The notes below the pieces were generated by a model, which worked only from the letters and a program-made list of their open reading frames with translations, was not told where the DNA came from and made no database searches. The translations under genes were made by a program, and so were the position numbers. From the IMG/VR virus record IMGVR_UViG_3300043448_000845, positions 1 to 43,801 of that record: 43,801 nt of DNA. One strand, given 5' to 3'. Positions within the stretch are counted from its first letter, which is position 1. Each line of letters opens with the position of its first letter. Shown here piece after piece: positions 20,601-27,955 of this stretch. The DNA is from a virus.

Positions 20601-22267
20601 CAACTGTTTCTGGTGTAACATTTGGTGGTAGATGGAACGATGTTCTAATAAATGGTTATTGTTTTATGGATGATTCATACGTGTCCTATAACGAATACGA
20701 TGTAAATATTAATAAAAAAATATTAAGATCATATTTTAGTGCATTTTCTGGTCGTTATTACGGGCCAGACGCATACGTTCCATATTATCTACCGTATTCG
20801 GCATATAATTCTGGGACGCTATACGCACCAGGTGCCATTATAAAACATAATGATTTAACTTATAGAAAAATAAGTACAGCCGCAGCTGGCACACCGCCAG
20901 TTGTTGGGGTTGACTGGGAAGTTTATTATCCAGCACTTTTAGAATCAAATACTTATTACGAAACCGATAATTATAAGGATTATTTTAATCAGACCAGATT
21001 AAATAAAACAAATATAAAACTAAGACCATCATTTCCGTTAAATTCGTTTAATTATCTTACTTATTATCATCCATTTTTAACGGATTCATCTTCAATTTAT
21101 CCATTGTTTGAAAGAATTGGTAGATATACTGAAAAAAATAACCCAACGTTGTTTATTGCGGATGAAACAACTGGTATAACTTATGATAACACATCAAAAT
21201 ACATAGGTTACAAATATACAGTTAATAGAGGTGTTTTATATAAGTTTATTGGGGGTTCCCCATTGGGTACTTATCCAGCTCAACCTTTTGAAGATACTAC
21301 TAATTGGTCTGAGTCTGATTTTTGTTTGGTAAATAATTTTAAATTTTTTAAAGATAGAACACGAGTTACTGTATTTGAATCAAAGATAGAAAGTTTAACT
21401 AATTCAGTTAAAAAATCACTTCATTTTTTTAGAGATAATCTTACGTTAAAAAGTGGATTTACCAGTAGGTCATTTAGTGGATCCACAATTAATAATAAAC
21501 TAATATCTGGTTTAAATAAATTTTATGATGCGACCGACCCAAATAGAATTTCTGCTAACACAACAGGTTTAGTTGATTTTAGGGTTATTGGTAATGACGT
21601 TATAATGGATTATTTTCCGCAAAAAGATGAAGTTGGTTACCCATTAACGGGCGAGTTTATAGGAAAATTAAAAATTTCAAACCCATGTGGGAAAACAGCT
21701 ACAACAATATTTGGTGTTTTATTTGATACTGATATTGATAAATTAGATAGACAACAAGGTTTAACTCAAACTGCGAATTTTACACCAGAAGATATTGAAA
21801 TATTACCTTATACTGTAAGAGTTGTTGTTACACAAAATGGACAAGCTAATGCCACATTAACTATTAAACAAACTGATAATACGTTAGCGCAAAAAATCAC
21901 GTCTACAAGCGTAACTAAAAACACTGTATTTGATACTAAGTATGATGTTATACCAGAAACAAACTTTGAGGTTGAAATAACATACACCACTCAAAGAAAA
22001 CAAACAAAATTTGGCTCTGCTTTTGTTGATGCAACACCATTATTTGTTAATAATCAAGTGATAAATACAAATACAGTTCAGACAACATTTGTTCAAACAG
22101 CTAATTTAGAAACTAGAGTAATCACGTTGAAAAATGTGACCGCTAATAGAACAATATTTATTAATCTTAATGGTATTGTTTCAGTAACTGATGTTAAAAC
22201 TGATGTTGCAGATGCGACCGCAATTTTTAACGTAAAAGCGATTAATATTAATACAGCAACACTATAA
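14603..22267 (+). CDS. Giant baseplate/tail protein (2554 aa) with tail-protein-I-like region and carbohydrate-binding-like modules
   Basis: This is the largest gene in the window. Residues about 430-565 carry a conserved block: LLFQLYGKTFDDIKRYIDG, a long helix, then LYKSKGTRKSIEFILRLVGL, the pattern of P2 gpI/T4 gp7-type tail proteins that sit at the baseplate periphery. Further along are several short modules of the form Y-x-x-G-x-x-V...Y...P...W, as in chitin/cellulose-binding type 5/12 domains: near residues 935-1003, 1127-1185, 1883-1945, 2067-2115 and 2200-2238. The last 150 residues are Thr/Val-rich strands typical of Ig-like repeats. My reading is a wedge protein fused to a surface-binding extension. 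The family link of the first block is moderately sure, the sugar-binding role is inferred. Confidence 0.75.
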   Translation: MADLSFTTNNQIIRDLYDTPQDAIDASKALGCDGYRTYVINGDVKYVPCSSFVQYERALRYRTVQGKIGAFGSDTFGSKLVGLQFANAKDEIQGDPFFTLGNFSIQKSVQQGAQASQLQIQINEATQNDSVKSFTVDSIAQRNLPYFEGKEYVQALKQKVTENLTVKVLFDRRKLDNYVLFSSLKERLKNVIIEIYNNFPGAIKAEPISITTPSISNYAVYPLENRSSFKVNLYGLFNPYGIEYNSSGNTLDNSETVTKYRNFTKTHKEYVIYYNGVEYPIISAQFPQNNNDDATGIRLTVDGNPFGDIVDVNNVVNVRFYIKPKSKVYNDFFNNLSDLASFLLNKDPNTGEYISEFVYPSEDDSGQVRTVKETLIFPMYDEFNIDMFSSKFDNYTTTLNDFADSYDSIKTNLISRFLTTDSLKEFDTSDRKANLLFQLYGKTFDDIKRYIDGITFMRNVTYDKIENVPDLLIKNYATMLGFNTFEIEDENTLIDSLFSTELDDVEKGTTPAEIDIELWRRILINSFYLYKSKGTRKSIEFILRLVGLPDEIFELNEYVYLAERPLNTPDVLNKIYGQAIIDDPEILIQRVPFDTKGFPTTPINVKYQEDGGYITEDKFNIGRFDFGQRYINQYKKYENVFLFDVYRTIDNVKSWVYNEVPRTYYKDDRNGFTEYESNDIRLSINSKELEVYLSSNRIFDVPVYRQYARNIGIVNADLNILNKFNSTDLTFNQFIKKSLDTFINPKNRKTIKTYPTLSKIYFDYLKTTTTPIDSMRSLEFLNKFDSSWVKLIQQFVPATSILNAGKKIQNSTFLDNKFVYKHGLNNDVSWLGTDGSEFQQKALKPVYLGTTNVTENVGKLGAKIDGDPITFNISGKPGAKITGTDPTINEYFGVYYTMFEYCDESEGSFHIWQSGIDYGDDSLFNGNINQSSYVSSTQRYGVFVIYNSKLYRLNTRYMFNDTGSIPDIHTAGTGSTIESRYPPNKATVTNASGDTRMIWEHVPIDVDSRTITFADTLSLDIRSIERSYYMNSIGRGLAYLGIRVNFDCPPPRPHVCYYDFTGRTITPALVHNTFRTYNDEEGITQTIKQPRFYGYSMNHTPLRPSGLIYGEISKWATPYEKRFSWATGFTYYKGEIIANIHPTNKENLVVGSKIYLVTGDTFEATGTTYPITAPTGLKHIATANSASFVSPGTTGVTVNLSTISTGTTGGMYERYQDRTKTDPFMHIDPAYISKIKLDPSRASYSVNLTKSLNLGHIFSGATPQTTYKVKDNIINGELFISDSVTVNFEGFYGLDQTKIGPFYTLNDDGVFIHTLENSILLQPNSNNYISIQSLNENFTTIGNELSLVNTTPGHYLVAKNSYLSFKFDLYFESIENINQTINIKLINSLGFIYDTQSFTFNGSDDANLRQYVFEYTGFFNSGEKIYLVIEPIDLACTLSRYEEIDYIHEEVDEASFNQLNDPRFRVLLNSGFSARGEYLDGLSIKPIYNLSNLDTNNLILRLTEKKYVNVPFLNIEHSIDPNYYHNKLFLSYFETNSQNNIVFDSSEYDKKINFDKVNFTFTIRSKSDNFSTTGLVSVSGGKNIGVKTATVEHELNFSDYYLGNSVRQTDNNDVTNAITIGKNVRIRQNTHNREFTYSPKYSFYNNIELGTATKDTLGSFKGYDLGLNDYTLFNYGNPIISEIKNKKRYSFNSLGTSSYSLYKLENDVYNTEIYKKILDVVPEFNAQIVNYELNDIVKVNIDDYKIVVDSPTGQTVQTNSVYRLYVCVNDINIDHCYKLEDTSASTLVQGEIHEIYRPRGSRSCFIEIEKYNPTNFTPWGYEHSPLLTTSNPNVSDYINKNFISYDPTVVSEYNFGDIILGSYPNPGGSDEFFRFIYQKPLKWDSTKKYFKGDFVLSGVTDETVLAPTVYRFFVAKKDHTNAAPYLATSGSTGTTEWRRITSVNDLFDHKSLGGLTNWVESVGGSWFPLDVYVAIPTTAARLPKTLPVSEFGIPFISTGTTVSGVTFGGRWNDVLINGYCFMDDSYVSYNEYDVNINKKILRSYFSAFSGRYYGPDAYVPYYLPYSAYNSGTLYAPGAIIKHNDLTYRKISTAAAGTPPVVGVDWEVYYPALLESNTYYETDNYKDYFNQTRLNKTNIKLRPSFPLNSFNYLTYYHPFLTDSSSIYPLFERIGRYTEKNNPTLFIADETTGITYDNTSKYIGYKYTVNRGVLYKFIGGSPLGTYPAQPFEDTTNWSESDFCLVNNFKFFKDRTRVTVFESKIESLTNSVKKSLHFFRDNLTLKSGFTSRSFSGSTINNKLISGLNKFYDATDPNRISANTTGLVDFRVIGNDVIMDYFPQKDEVGYPLTGEFIGKLKISNPCGKTATTIFGVLFDTDIDKLDRQQGLTQTANFTPEDIEILPYTVRVVVTQNGQANATLTIKQTDNTLAQKITSTSVTKNTVFDTKYDVIPETNFEVEITYTTQRKQTKFGSAFVDATPLFVNNQVINTNTVQTTFVQTANLETRVITLKNVTANRTIFINLNGIVSVTDVKTDVADATAIFNVKAININTATL

Positions 22268-22280
22268 AATTAAAATAAAT

Positions 22281-22295
22281 CTATTTATTGTAAAA
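22281..22295 (+). promoter_or_regulatory. Candidate phage late promoter before the 904-aa tail gene
   Basis: CTATTTATTGTAAAA sits in the 34-base gap between the giant tail gene and the next start, six bases before the ATG. It matches the recurring core seen at 4107, 27662, 37050 and 41771. Transcription start so near the ATG would give a very short leader; promoter role is inferred. Confidence 0.45.
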
Positions 22296-22301
22296 TAGTA
22301 A

Positions 22302-25016
22302 ATGAGTTACATTATAAAAAAAACCGACCCTTTAGTAAATTTAAAACTAACCGACACGGGTAGAAAAAACTTATCATCTGGAGGTTTAAATTTTTCGACA
22401 TTTGCACTTGGTGATGGCGAAATGGATTACAGTTCGGATAATCCAGTTTTAATAAATGTTTTACGCCCTGTTGATAGGCAACACGATATACAATATCGGG
22501 TGCCATATGAGGGTACGGTTTATCAACAACCTATATCATTTTTAACTTCAGTGCAAAATGAAGTTTATACCGCCGCAAAAGAAAGAGGGTTTTTTAATTT
22601 TAATTTAAATTCTAATGTTACAGAATTAGACGCATCGCTTTGGTTAATAGGTAATTTAACAGGTTCAACACATACAACGGCGACAGAAATTGTTTTATAT
22701 GACACATCTAGGACAGTTGTTAATTCTTATAGAGAAAGCATAAATAAGGGTGATTTTTTATTTATTAAATTTAAGACAAGTGGTTACACTAATTCATATG
22801 TTTCAAACGAATTAACGGAAGAAATTACGAGCTACCCAGTACCATATTTAATGTATATTATACAAAGTATAAATGGAAATGGAATTTTTGATATAAGCGG
22901 TTTAACAACTGGAAGTACAACTGGTTTTACAACTGGATTTACCACAGGTGTTACATTTGAGTTAGATAGGGAATTACCGAATTTTAATTCCTATTTGGTT
23001 GACGCATTTATTTATCCTGGTAAAAATACAATAAAAGATTATTATGACAACGAAACCCCAATTGCGTACTGGAGTGGGGGTTTACTCGACTTTACCTCAA
23101 ATTGTACATTATCAAATGACGATGTTCCAGTTTGGAATATGAATATATTAACAATTGAAGATGTTATTGGATTAGATAGTACAACCTATAAAGGAAAATA
23201 TACCGCCGAATCTAGAAATTATTGGGGCACCGCAATTAATTATGATTATTTTTTAGAAAATAATTTAATAGATAAAGTTGGTGTTATACACTATACAAAC
23301 AACTCGGTTAGTAATTATTACGCCGAAGGTTTTTATAAAAATACATTAAAATTAAAAATACCACACATAATGTGGCATAAACAACAATTTGGTGGTGTTA
23401 GTTTAGCGGATTCAATTGGTTATACGTTTTTATGTGACTCTGTACTAAAAACAATGGGTACGAATAATACCATTAGATATTATGATTTGGTGGATCAAGA
23501 AACAATTAAAACTGTCGTTGGTAAAGTTTTAATTGATCAAAAAATAATAATAATTGAGGATCAAGAACTATTGACTGTAATGTCATACAAAGCAAATAGA
23601 AATTGGACACTACCAACACCTAAATTAACTTTAACTGAACCTGGCGTTTGTCCTGGGTCTAATTTAACAGGGTGTCTATTAAACAATGAGGCTTTACACA
23701 TTACCTATTTATTTACTGATAGTGATGGGTTAACTGGGTTACATTGTGAAAACTATTCAACCGTAAACAATAATAGCGGTACTGTTAAAGACGTAATATT
23801 CGAGTTTCCAAAAAACTCAAGTGATCCTAATTATAGCGAATTTGGTTTTTTGATGGATTTTAATGATACTGAAGGTTATGGTTATAGAGCGGGATCTATT
23901 TTACTTTTGTGGCAAAAAACCCCAGTAAATGGTAAACCAAACCCAGCAGATTGGAATTATTTAAATGTTAATAATTTTATTGGCGGTACTGGGTGTTTAA
24001 GTAATATTACATCACTTTGTGATAATTTTGAACTAAAAAATGAAACGGCGATATACCCAACATCGTTTGTTACAAATCAATATACGTTGGCTGAACAAGA
24101 AATTGGGGATGTTATAGTTTCACAAAATGGTTTAATTTTAAAACAAGCTTCATCATTCGCCAATTTAGGTACAGACGGTGATTATTGGAAATATCCATTA
24201 AATGTACTTAGCGGCCCAAATAACACATCTGTTATTCAATTTACATCTGGCATTTTAACGTCTGGCGATGTAATGCAGTTTCATTATCTAATAGGTGAAA
24301 CAAACACATCCTCAACTATAAGACAAGATATAACAGTACCCATCGGCGGGGTACCAATTGGTAACGATTTTAATGACGGGATTTATTTAATTGGATCAAC
24401 CGTATGTTTAACTTTAAATAAACAACCAAATAACAATGTTGTTTATTTATTCTATAACGGTCAATTAATTAGCGCAAATAACTATGGGGTTATACCAACT
24501 GGTACGACCGCAACAAGACGAGTTGAATTAACTTTTACCCCAGCGGATGGGTCAATATTATCATTATTTTATTTAGATAATGCTGGCGCTGGTAATAACC
24601 CAATTAGTAATGTGCTAACGGCGGCTAATATACAAAATTTAAGAGTTAATTTAGATAAAAGTTTATTAGATGTTAGTGAGGGTACAACATATGATATAAA
24701 TGACTTTATTTCTTTACCGTCAGTTAGTAATATTACTGGACATACATTTGGCGATGAAACTTTCTTTTTTGGAAATATAGAAACTGATATAAAAGCAACT
24801 ATTTACAAAAGCTTAATAACTTGTAATATTTTACCAAACAAATATATAAACACCTCAAATCCAACTTTTAACCCAGAACAAGATAAAGTTGCGTTTACTG
24901 AAATGGGTGTTTACGATTCAGACGATGATTTAGTTGCAATCGGTAAATTTAGTCAGCCGCTAACAAGAAAATATAACTCAGATGTATTAATAATACAAGC
25001 GACAATAGATTTTTAA
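22302..25016 (+). CDS. Tail fibre-type protein (904 aa), founder-type member of the shared N-module family
   Basis: The first 60 or so residues form a module also seen in the two genes starting at 25018 and 27708: a short strand, LKLTDTGRKNLSSGGLNF, then FALGDGEMDYSS. The last 40 residues (FTEMGVYDSDDDLVAIGK, then QPLTRKY) reappear at the end of the 619-aa protein at 27956. Between these lies a long Thr/Gly/Asn-rich, beta-type region with Cys-containing loops (PGVCPGSNLTGCLLNNE near residue 447) and a TTG-x tetrapeptide repeat near residue 203. The shared ends suggest conserved attachment and trimer-end modules with a variable middle, as in tail fibres. The N-module may bind the baseplate. 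I infer fibre function from architecture and location, not from a named family. Confidence 0.7.
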   Translation: MSYIIKKTDPLVNLKLTDTGRKNLSSGGLNFSTFALGDGEMDYSSDNPVLINVLRPVDRQHDIQYRVPYEGTVYQQPISFLTSVQNEVYTAAKERGFFNFNLNSNVTELDASLWLIGNLTGSTHTTATEIVLYDTSRTVVNSYRESINKGDFLFIKFKTSGYTNSYVSNELTEEITSYPVPYLMYIIQSINGNGIFDISGLTTGSTTGFTTGFTTGVTFELDRELPNFNSYLVDAFIYPGKNTIKDYYDNETPIAYWSGGLLDFTSNCTLSNDDVPVWNMNILTIEDVIGLDSTTYKGKYTAESRNYWGTAINYDYFLENNLIDKVGVIHYTNNSVSNYYAEGFYKNTLKLKIPHIMWHKQQFGGVSLADSIGYTFLCDSVLKTMGTNNTIRYYDLVDQETIKTVVGKVLIDQKIIIIEDQELLTVMSYKANRNWTLPTPKLTLTEPGVCPGSNLTGCLLNNEALHITYLFTDSDGLTGLHCENYSTVNNNSGTVKDVIFEFPKNSSDPNYSEFGFLMDFNDTEGYGYRAGSILLLWQKTPVNGKPNPADWNYLNVNNFIGGTGCLSNITSLCDNFELKNETAIYPTSFVTNQYTLAEQEIGDVIVSQNGLILKQASSFANLGTDGDYWKYPLNVLSGPNNTSVIQFTSGILTSGDVMQFHYLIGETNTSSTIRQDITVPIGGVPIGNDFNDGIYLIGSTVCLTLNKQPNNNVVYLFYNGQLISANNYGVIPTGTTATRRVELTFTPADGSILSLFYLDNAGAGNNPISNVLTAANIQNLRVNLDKSLLDVSEGTTYDINDFISLPSVSNITGHTFGDETFFFGNIETDIKATIYKSLITCNILPNKYINTSNPTFNPEQDKVAFTEMGVYDSDDDLVAIGKFSQPLTRKYNSDVLIIQATIDF
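22899..22955 (+). repeat. 12-base tandem repeat coding TTG-x
   Basis: Four imperfect 12-base units encode TTG followed by S, F, F or V within the 904-aa tail protein. The bases differ between units (ACAACTGG versus ACCACAGG), so this is an old repeat held at the protein level rather than a fresh slippage array. Confidence 0.75.
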
Positions 25017-25017
25017 A

Positions 25018-25602
25018 ATGGGATTTATATACGACAATACAAACACTTTTGAGGTTTATCTAACTGATTTAGGTAAAGAAAAATTTTTTGACGGAGGATT
25101 CAAAGATTCCATAGCATATTTCTCTTTAGTGGATTCTGATGCTAATTATCAAATTTTTGATCCTTCACAAAATGAAGTTTTAACTTGGGTTACGGGGACA
25201 ACTTATAGTGTTGGAAGTATTGTTAAATATTCTGGTAATTTTTATAAAAAAGTTTCGATTAACCCTTCATCACCATCAACCGAATACGTCCCAACAAATA
25301 GCATTTATTGGGATAAAATAAGGGTATTTAATTCAACAAATATATCATTACAACCAATACCAACAATAAACCACGTAAGTGGTTACAAAACATCTTTGGC
25401 AAACGGTTCATCACAAAATGATGATTATATAAATGATGTTTTTGTTCAAGTACCACTTAGGGGTAAAAAAGTAGATAATTTAATTTATAAAAGAGCTTTA
25501 TTTGGGATTAAAACACCAACCCAAAAAGAATATTTAATGTATGAACCTGATTTAACATCAAATCAAACACTTGAAATATTAACCTATATTAATAATGAGT
25601 AA
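25018..25602 (+). CDS. Small tail protein: shared N-module with an inserted carbohydrate-binding-like domain (194 aa)
   Basis: Residues 1-45 match the N-module of its neighbours (VYLTDLGKEKFFDGGFKDS, then FSLVDSDANYQ). Residues about 57-105 interrupt it with a W...Y-x-x-G-x-x-V-x-Y...YK...P...YW pattern (TYSVGSIVKYSGNFYKKVS), which resembles CBM5/12-type domains and the modules in the giant protein at 14603. The rest (VQVPLRGKKVDNLIYKRALFG) returns to strand-rich sequence comparable with the end of the 80-residue relative at 27708. It follows the 904-aa gene by one base and overlaps the next gene by eight. It probably adds a glycan-binding element to the tail; this is inferred. Confidence 0.7.
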   Translation: MGFIYDNTNTFEVYLTDLGKEKFFDGGFKDSIAYFSLVDSDANYQIFDPSQNEVLTWVTGTTYSVGSIVKYSGNFYKKVSINPSSPSTEYVPTNSIYWDKIRVFNSTNISLQPIPTINHVSGYKTSLANGSSQNDDYINDVFVQVPLRGKKVDNLIYKRALFGIKTPTQKEYLMYEPDLTSNQTLEILTYINNE

Positions 25603-26428
25603 ACAATTCAACATAAAAGGTATTAACGGTTTATATTTGACTTATAAACCAGATGTTACTTTAACAACCGTTAATTACGCGTCACAACTATTGTTTGATA
25701 ATGATTTTTTCCCAGCCACTAAAGCGGAATCAAATTTATTTGATTTAAAAAATGTTAGATACCAGGAGCCCACTAGTATTATCGGTTCAAATTCTTTACA
25801 AAAATCAAATTCAATTTACAAATACTCAGAATTTTCAATTAAAGATGGTTTAATAGCAAATAAAATGTATTACAATAGGTTTACATTTTATTTTAGATTT
25901 TACGGCTCAACATTAAGTGGTTATACATTACCAGGTATAAATGCGACAAACACTAAAAAAATTTTAGATAGATTACGTGTTAAATTATATGTGACTATTG
26001 GTGGAAATGTGATACCAATGGAACTTTCTAATTTGGAAAAATACTCTGGAGGTAACTGGGTTGCTGTTACAGGTGCTGACAAAACTAGCACGATTAGCAC
26101 TGGTGGTTATGGTATTGAATTAACAACTGGATTAAATAGCGAAGATTGTGTGGACATGGCGTATACTGGTACAACAACAGTAAATACCTTATTTAATGGT
26201 TATCAAACGGCTCCAGAAAAATATAATTTTAGGGTTAGTGCGGAATTTCCAAATTTTGATGAGGTTGCGGTAAATAGTAAAACCTATAAACTTACAATAA
26301 GATATTATAATATTGGGGTTGCGGGTACTGGTACATACGCAACATCTGAGGCGGTTGAATTAATGTCAAACACACTCACATATTACGAGCAAGCCCTGTC
26401 GCCTTCAAGCAATTCTAACGTTTCATAA
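25595..26428 (+). CDS. Unknown tail-block protein (277 aa)
   Basis: I do not recognise this protein. It overlaps the previous stop by eight bases and ends one base before the next gene, so it is part of the fibre operon. It is beta-rich with Tyr-containing strands (MYYNRFTFYFRFYGSTLSGY near residues 90-109) and Gly/Thr linkers (STGGYGIELTTGLNS). No signal peptide, membrane segment or catalytic motif is visible. A structural or fibre-adaptor role is the simplest reading. Confidence 0.6.
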   Translation: MSKQFNIKGINGLYLTYKPDVTLTTVNYASQLLFDNDFFPATKAESNLFDLKNVRYQEPTSIIGSNSLQKSNSIYKYSEFSIKDGLIANKMYYNRFTFYFRFYGSTLSGYTLPGINATNTKKILDRLRVKLYVTIGGNVIPMELSNLEKYSGGNWVAVTGADKTSTISTGGYGIELTTGLNSEDCVDMAYTGTTTVNTLFNGYQTAPEKYNFRVSAEFPNFDEVAVNSKTYKLTIRYYNIGVAGTGTYATSEAVELMSNTLTYYEQALSPSSNSNVS

Positions 26429-26429
26429 T

Positions 26430-27095
26430 ATGGCTTCATTAGTATATACACAGTTATACAGTAGGATAAACGAAAAACAACCAATTTTTGATTTTATGAT
26501 CAAAAAAGCTGATTTTTATATTAATACACACGGTGTTAGCGTAACTGAATTAGGAAAATCCTATACATCCTATAATGATGGATTATTTTATATTTTAAAT
26601 AAAAATAATAAACCGATCTATTTTAATGGATTATATTTCAATTCAATTAGAATGCGAAGGGAAAATGGTTATCCTTCAGCGAATTTAACTTCGGTTTTAA
26701 GTGAAACAAGAGTTGTTGGTAATTACACATATGAAGATTATATTTTAAGTTTTAGACGCCAAACGATTGGTAAATTAACTATTGGTAGATTAAATGAATA
26801 TGTTAACGAATCCAATGTAATTTTAAATCCATTTCAATCATTAGAAATGTCAGCAAGTTATACAGTTTTAAATTTAAATAGATTAGACATTCATTACTTT
26901 GGTAAATCAAATTTAAACCCAAATAAAACAAAAGGAACTATTGACATATCTTTTAATATAAAATGTTTTGCTAATAGAGAATATACGCAAGCGATTAACG
27001 ATACGTTGGTTCTTACAATAAACACAATTAACACTGGTTATGTCCCTCAATCGTTGGCCCCCTCAACGTCAGGCACCAGTGGTTTTGGTTATTAA
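26430..27095 (+). CDS. Unknown tail-block protein (221 aa)
   Basis: I do not recognise this protein. It starts one base after its neighbour and reads as a compact alpha/beta or beta protein: an early segment DFMIKKADFYINTHGVSVTE, a middle with YINEYVNESNV-like charged loops, and a Ser/Thr/Gly-rich end (SLAPSTSGTSGFGY). It ends five bases before the nucleotidyltransferase-like gene. Its place within the fibre operon suggests a structural role. Confidence 0.6.
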   Translation: MASLVYTQLYSRINEKQPIFDFMIKKADFYINTHGVSVTELGKSYTSYNDGLFYILNKNNKPIYFNGLYFNSIRMRRENGYPSANLTSVLSETRVVGNYTYEDYILSFRRQTIGKLTIGRLNEYVNESNVILNPFQSLEMSASYTVLNLNRLDIHYFGKSNLNPNKTKGTIDISFNIKCFANREYTQAINDTLVLTINTINTGYVPQSLAPSTSGTSGFGY

Positions 27096-27099
27096 TTTT

Positions 27100-27657
27100 A
27101 TGAGATATACTTATTATTTTAAAGACCGTTCAGATGTGGTGATAAATGATCCCCTAAGAAAAAACGAATACGATCAATTTATTATTGAATTTAAACAATT
27201 AAACAGCAATTATAATTTTGAAGTTTATTTGTCTGGTGGGTATTTAGCATATATCACAAAATCGGCCCCAACTTACAACGACATTGATTTTTTTGTGATG
27301 GCTGAAAAAATTGTTGATTTAGATGATTTAACAGAATTTTTTAAATCATTTCATGAGTTGGCGAAAAAATACAAATTTGCTTATGATTTAATTTATTTTA
27401 TGGATGCAACCGCTGATGATTTGAATATGAATCCAAATGTATATCATATTTTAAATATTGAAAGCACTAGAACTTTAAAATTATATCATAAAAAAGTACA
27501 CAATAATTATTCAAATACACAATTAACGGTGTCTGGTTCATTGGTGCCAAATACTGAATTGTATCAAGGGACATTTAATAATAAAGTGCCAACTAAAAGT
27601 TTTATAAATAAAGTGGCCACTAAATCTGTTTTCCAAAAACCAATAAAAATTTCATAA
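27100..27657 (+). CDS. Nucleotidyltransferase-like protein inside the tail block (185 aa)
   Basis: The start is taken at the ATG at 27100 (MRYTYYF), five bases after the previous stop; the frame is open further upstream but would overlap the neighbour by 56 bases. Residues about 46-67 read LSGGYLAYITKSAPTYNDID followed by FFV, which fits the polymerase-beta nucleotidyltransferase signature: a Gly-Gly turn on a helix, then D-x-D on a strand. A third acid is available in YDLIYFMD about residues 104-111. The enzyme would transfer a nucleotide or a related group to a protein, sugar or RNA. The tail location is unusual for such a fold. The fold call is from motif only; the C-terminal 50 residues (basic, Asn/Thr-rich) are not part of the core. 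Confidence 0.6.
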   Translation: MRYTYYFKDRSDVVINDPLRKNEYDQFIIEFKQLNSNYNFEVYLSGGYLAYITKSAPTYNDIDFFVMAEKIVDLDDLTEFFKSFHELAKKYKFAYDLIYFMDATADDLNMNPNVYHILNIESTRTLKLYHKKVHNNYSNTQLTVSGSLVPNTELYQGTFNNKVPTKSFINKVATKSVFQKPIKIS

Positions 27658-27661
27658 GAAA

Positions 27662-27675
27662 CTATTTATTAATAA
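27662..27675 (+). promoter_or_regulatory. Candidate phage late promoter before the second fibre set
   Basis: CTATTTATTAATAA lies in the 50-base gap after the nucleotidyltransferase-like gene, 46 bases from the start of the motif to the next ATG. It is the best example of the recurring motif. Promoter role is inferred. Confidence 0.5.
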
Positions 27676-27707
27676 AAAACAATAACTAAAATTAAAAAAA
27701 CGATAAA

Positions 27708-27950
27708 ATGGGTTTAATAGATACAGGAACCACCGTTGAAATGAAAGTTTACTTAACGGATTTAGGTCGAAGAAGACTTCTTGAGCAAGGGTTTATCCCA
27801 AGTTCATTTTCAATATCGGATGAGGATGTTAATTATAATGCTAATCTATTTGTTACACAAATGGTTAGTGATTTGACAGGAGATTATAATGATAATGTCT
27901 ACTCCCTATCCAAAAATGTTACAATAAAAAATCAAATAATTAGACAATAA
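27708..27950 (+). CDS. Stand-alone tail N-module (80 aa)
   Basis: This short gene consists almost only of the N-module shared with the proteins at 22302 and 25018: VYLTDLGRRRLLEQGFIPSS, then FSISDEDVNYN, and a short closing segment SLSKNVTIKNQIIRQ. It lacks the long fibre body. The gene that follows five bases later carries the matching C-terminal module, so the pair looks like a split version of the 904-aa protein. The two are in different frames and the stop is clean, so this is likely a true short gene rather than a broken one. It may act as a baseplate attachment plug. Confidence 0.75.
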   Translation: MGLIDTGTTVEMKVYLTDLGRRRLLEQGFIPSSFSISDEDVNYNANLFVTQMVSDLTGDYNDNVYSLSKNVTIKNQIIRQ

Positions 27951-27955
27951 TTAAA

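Noticed and set aside
22899-22955. 12-base repeat as a phase-variation array
   Set aside because: Units differ at silent positions and the unit length keeps the frame, so gain or loss would not switch the gene off.
27040-27099. Earlier start for the nucleotidyltransferase-like gene
   Set aside because: It would overlap the preceding gene by 56 bases and the extra residues are not family-like; the ATG at 27100 fits the spacing seen elsewhere.
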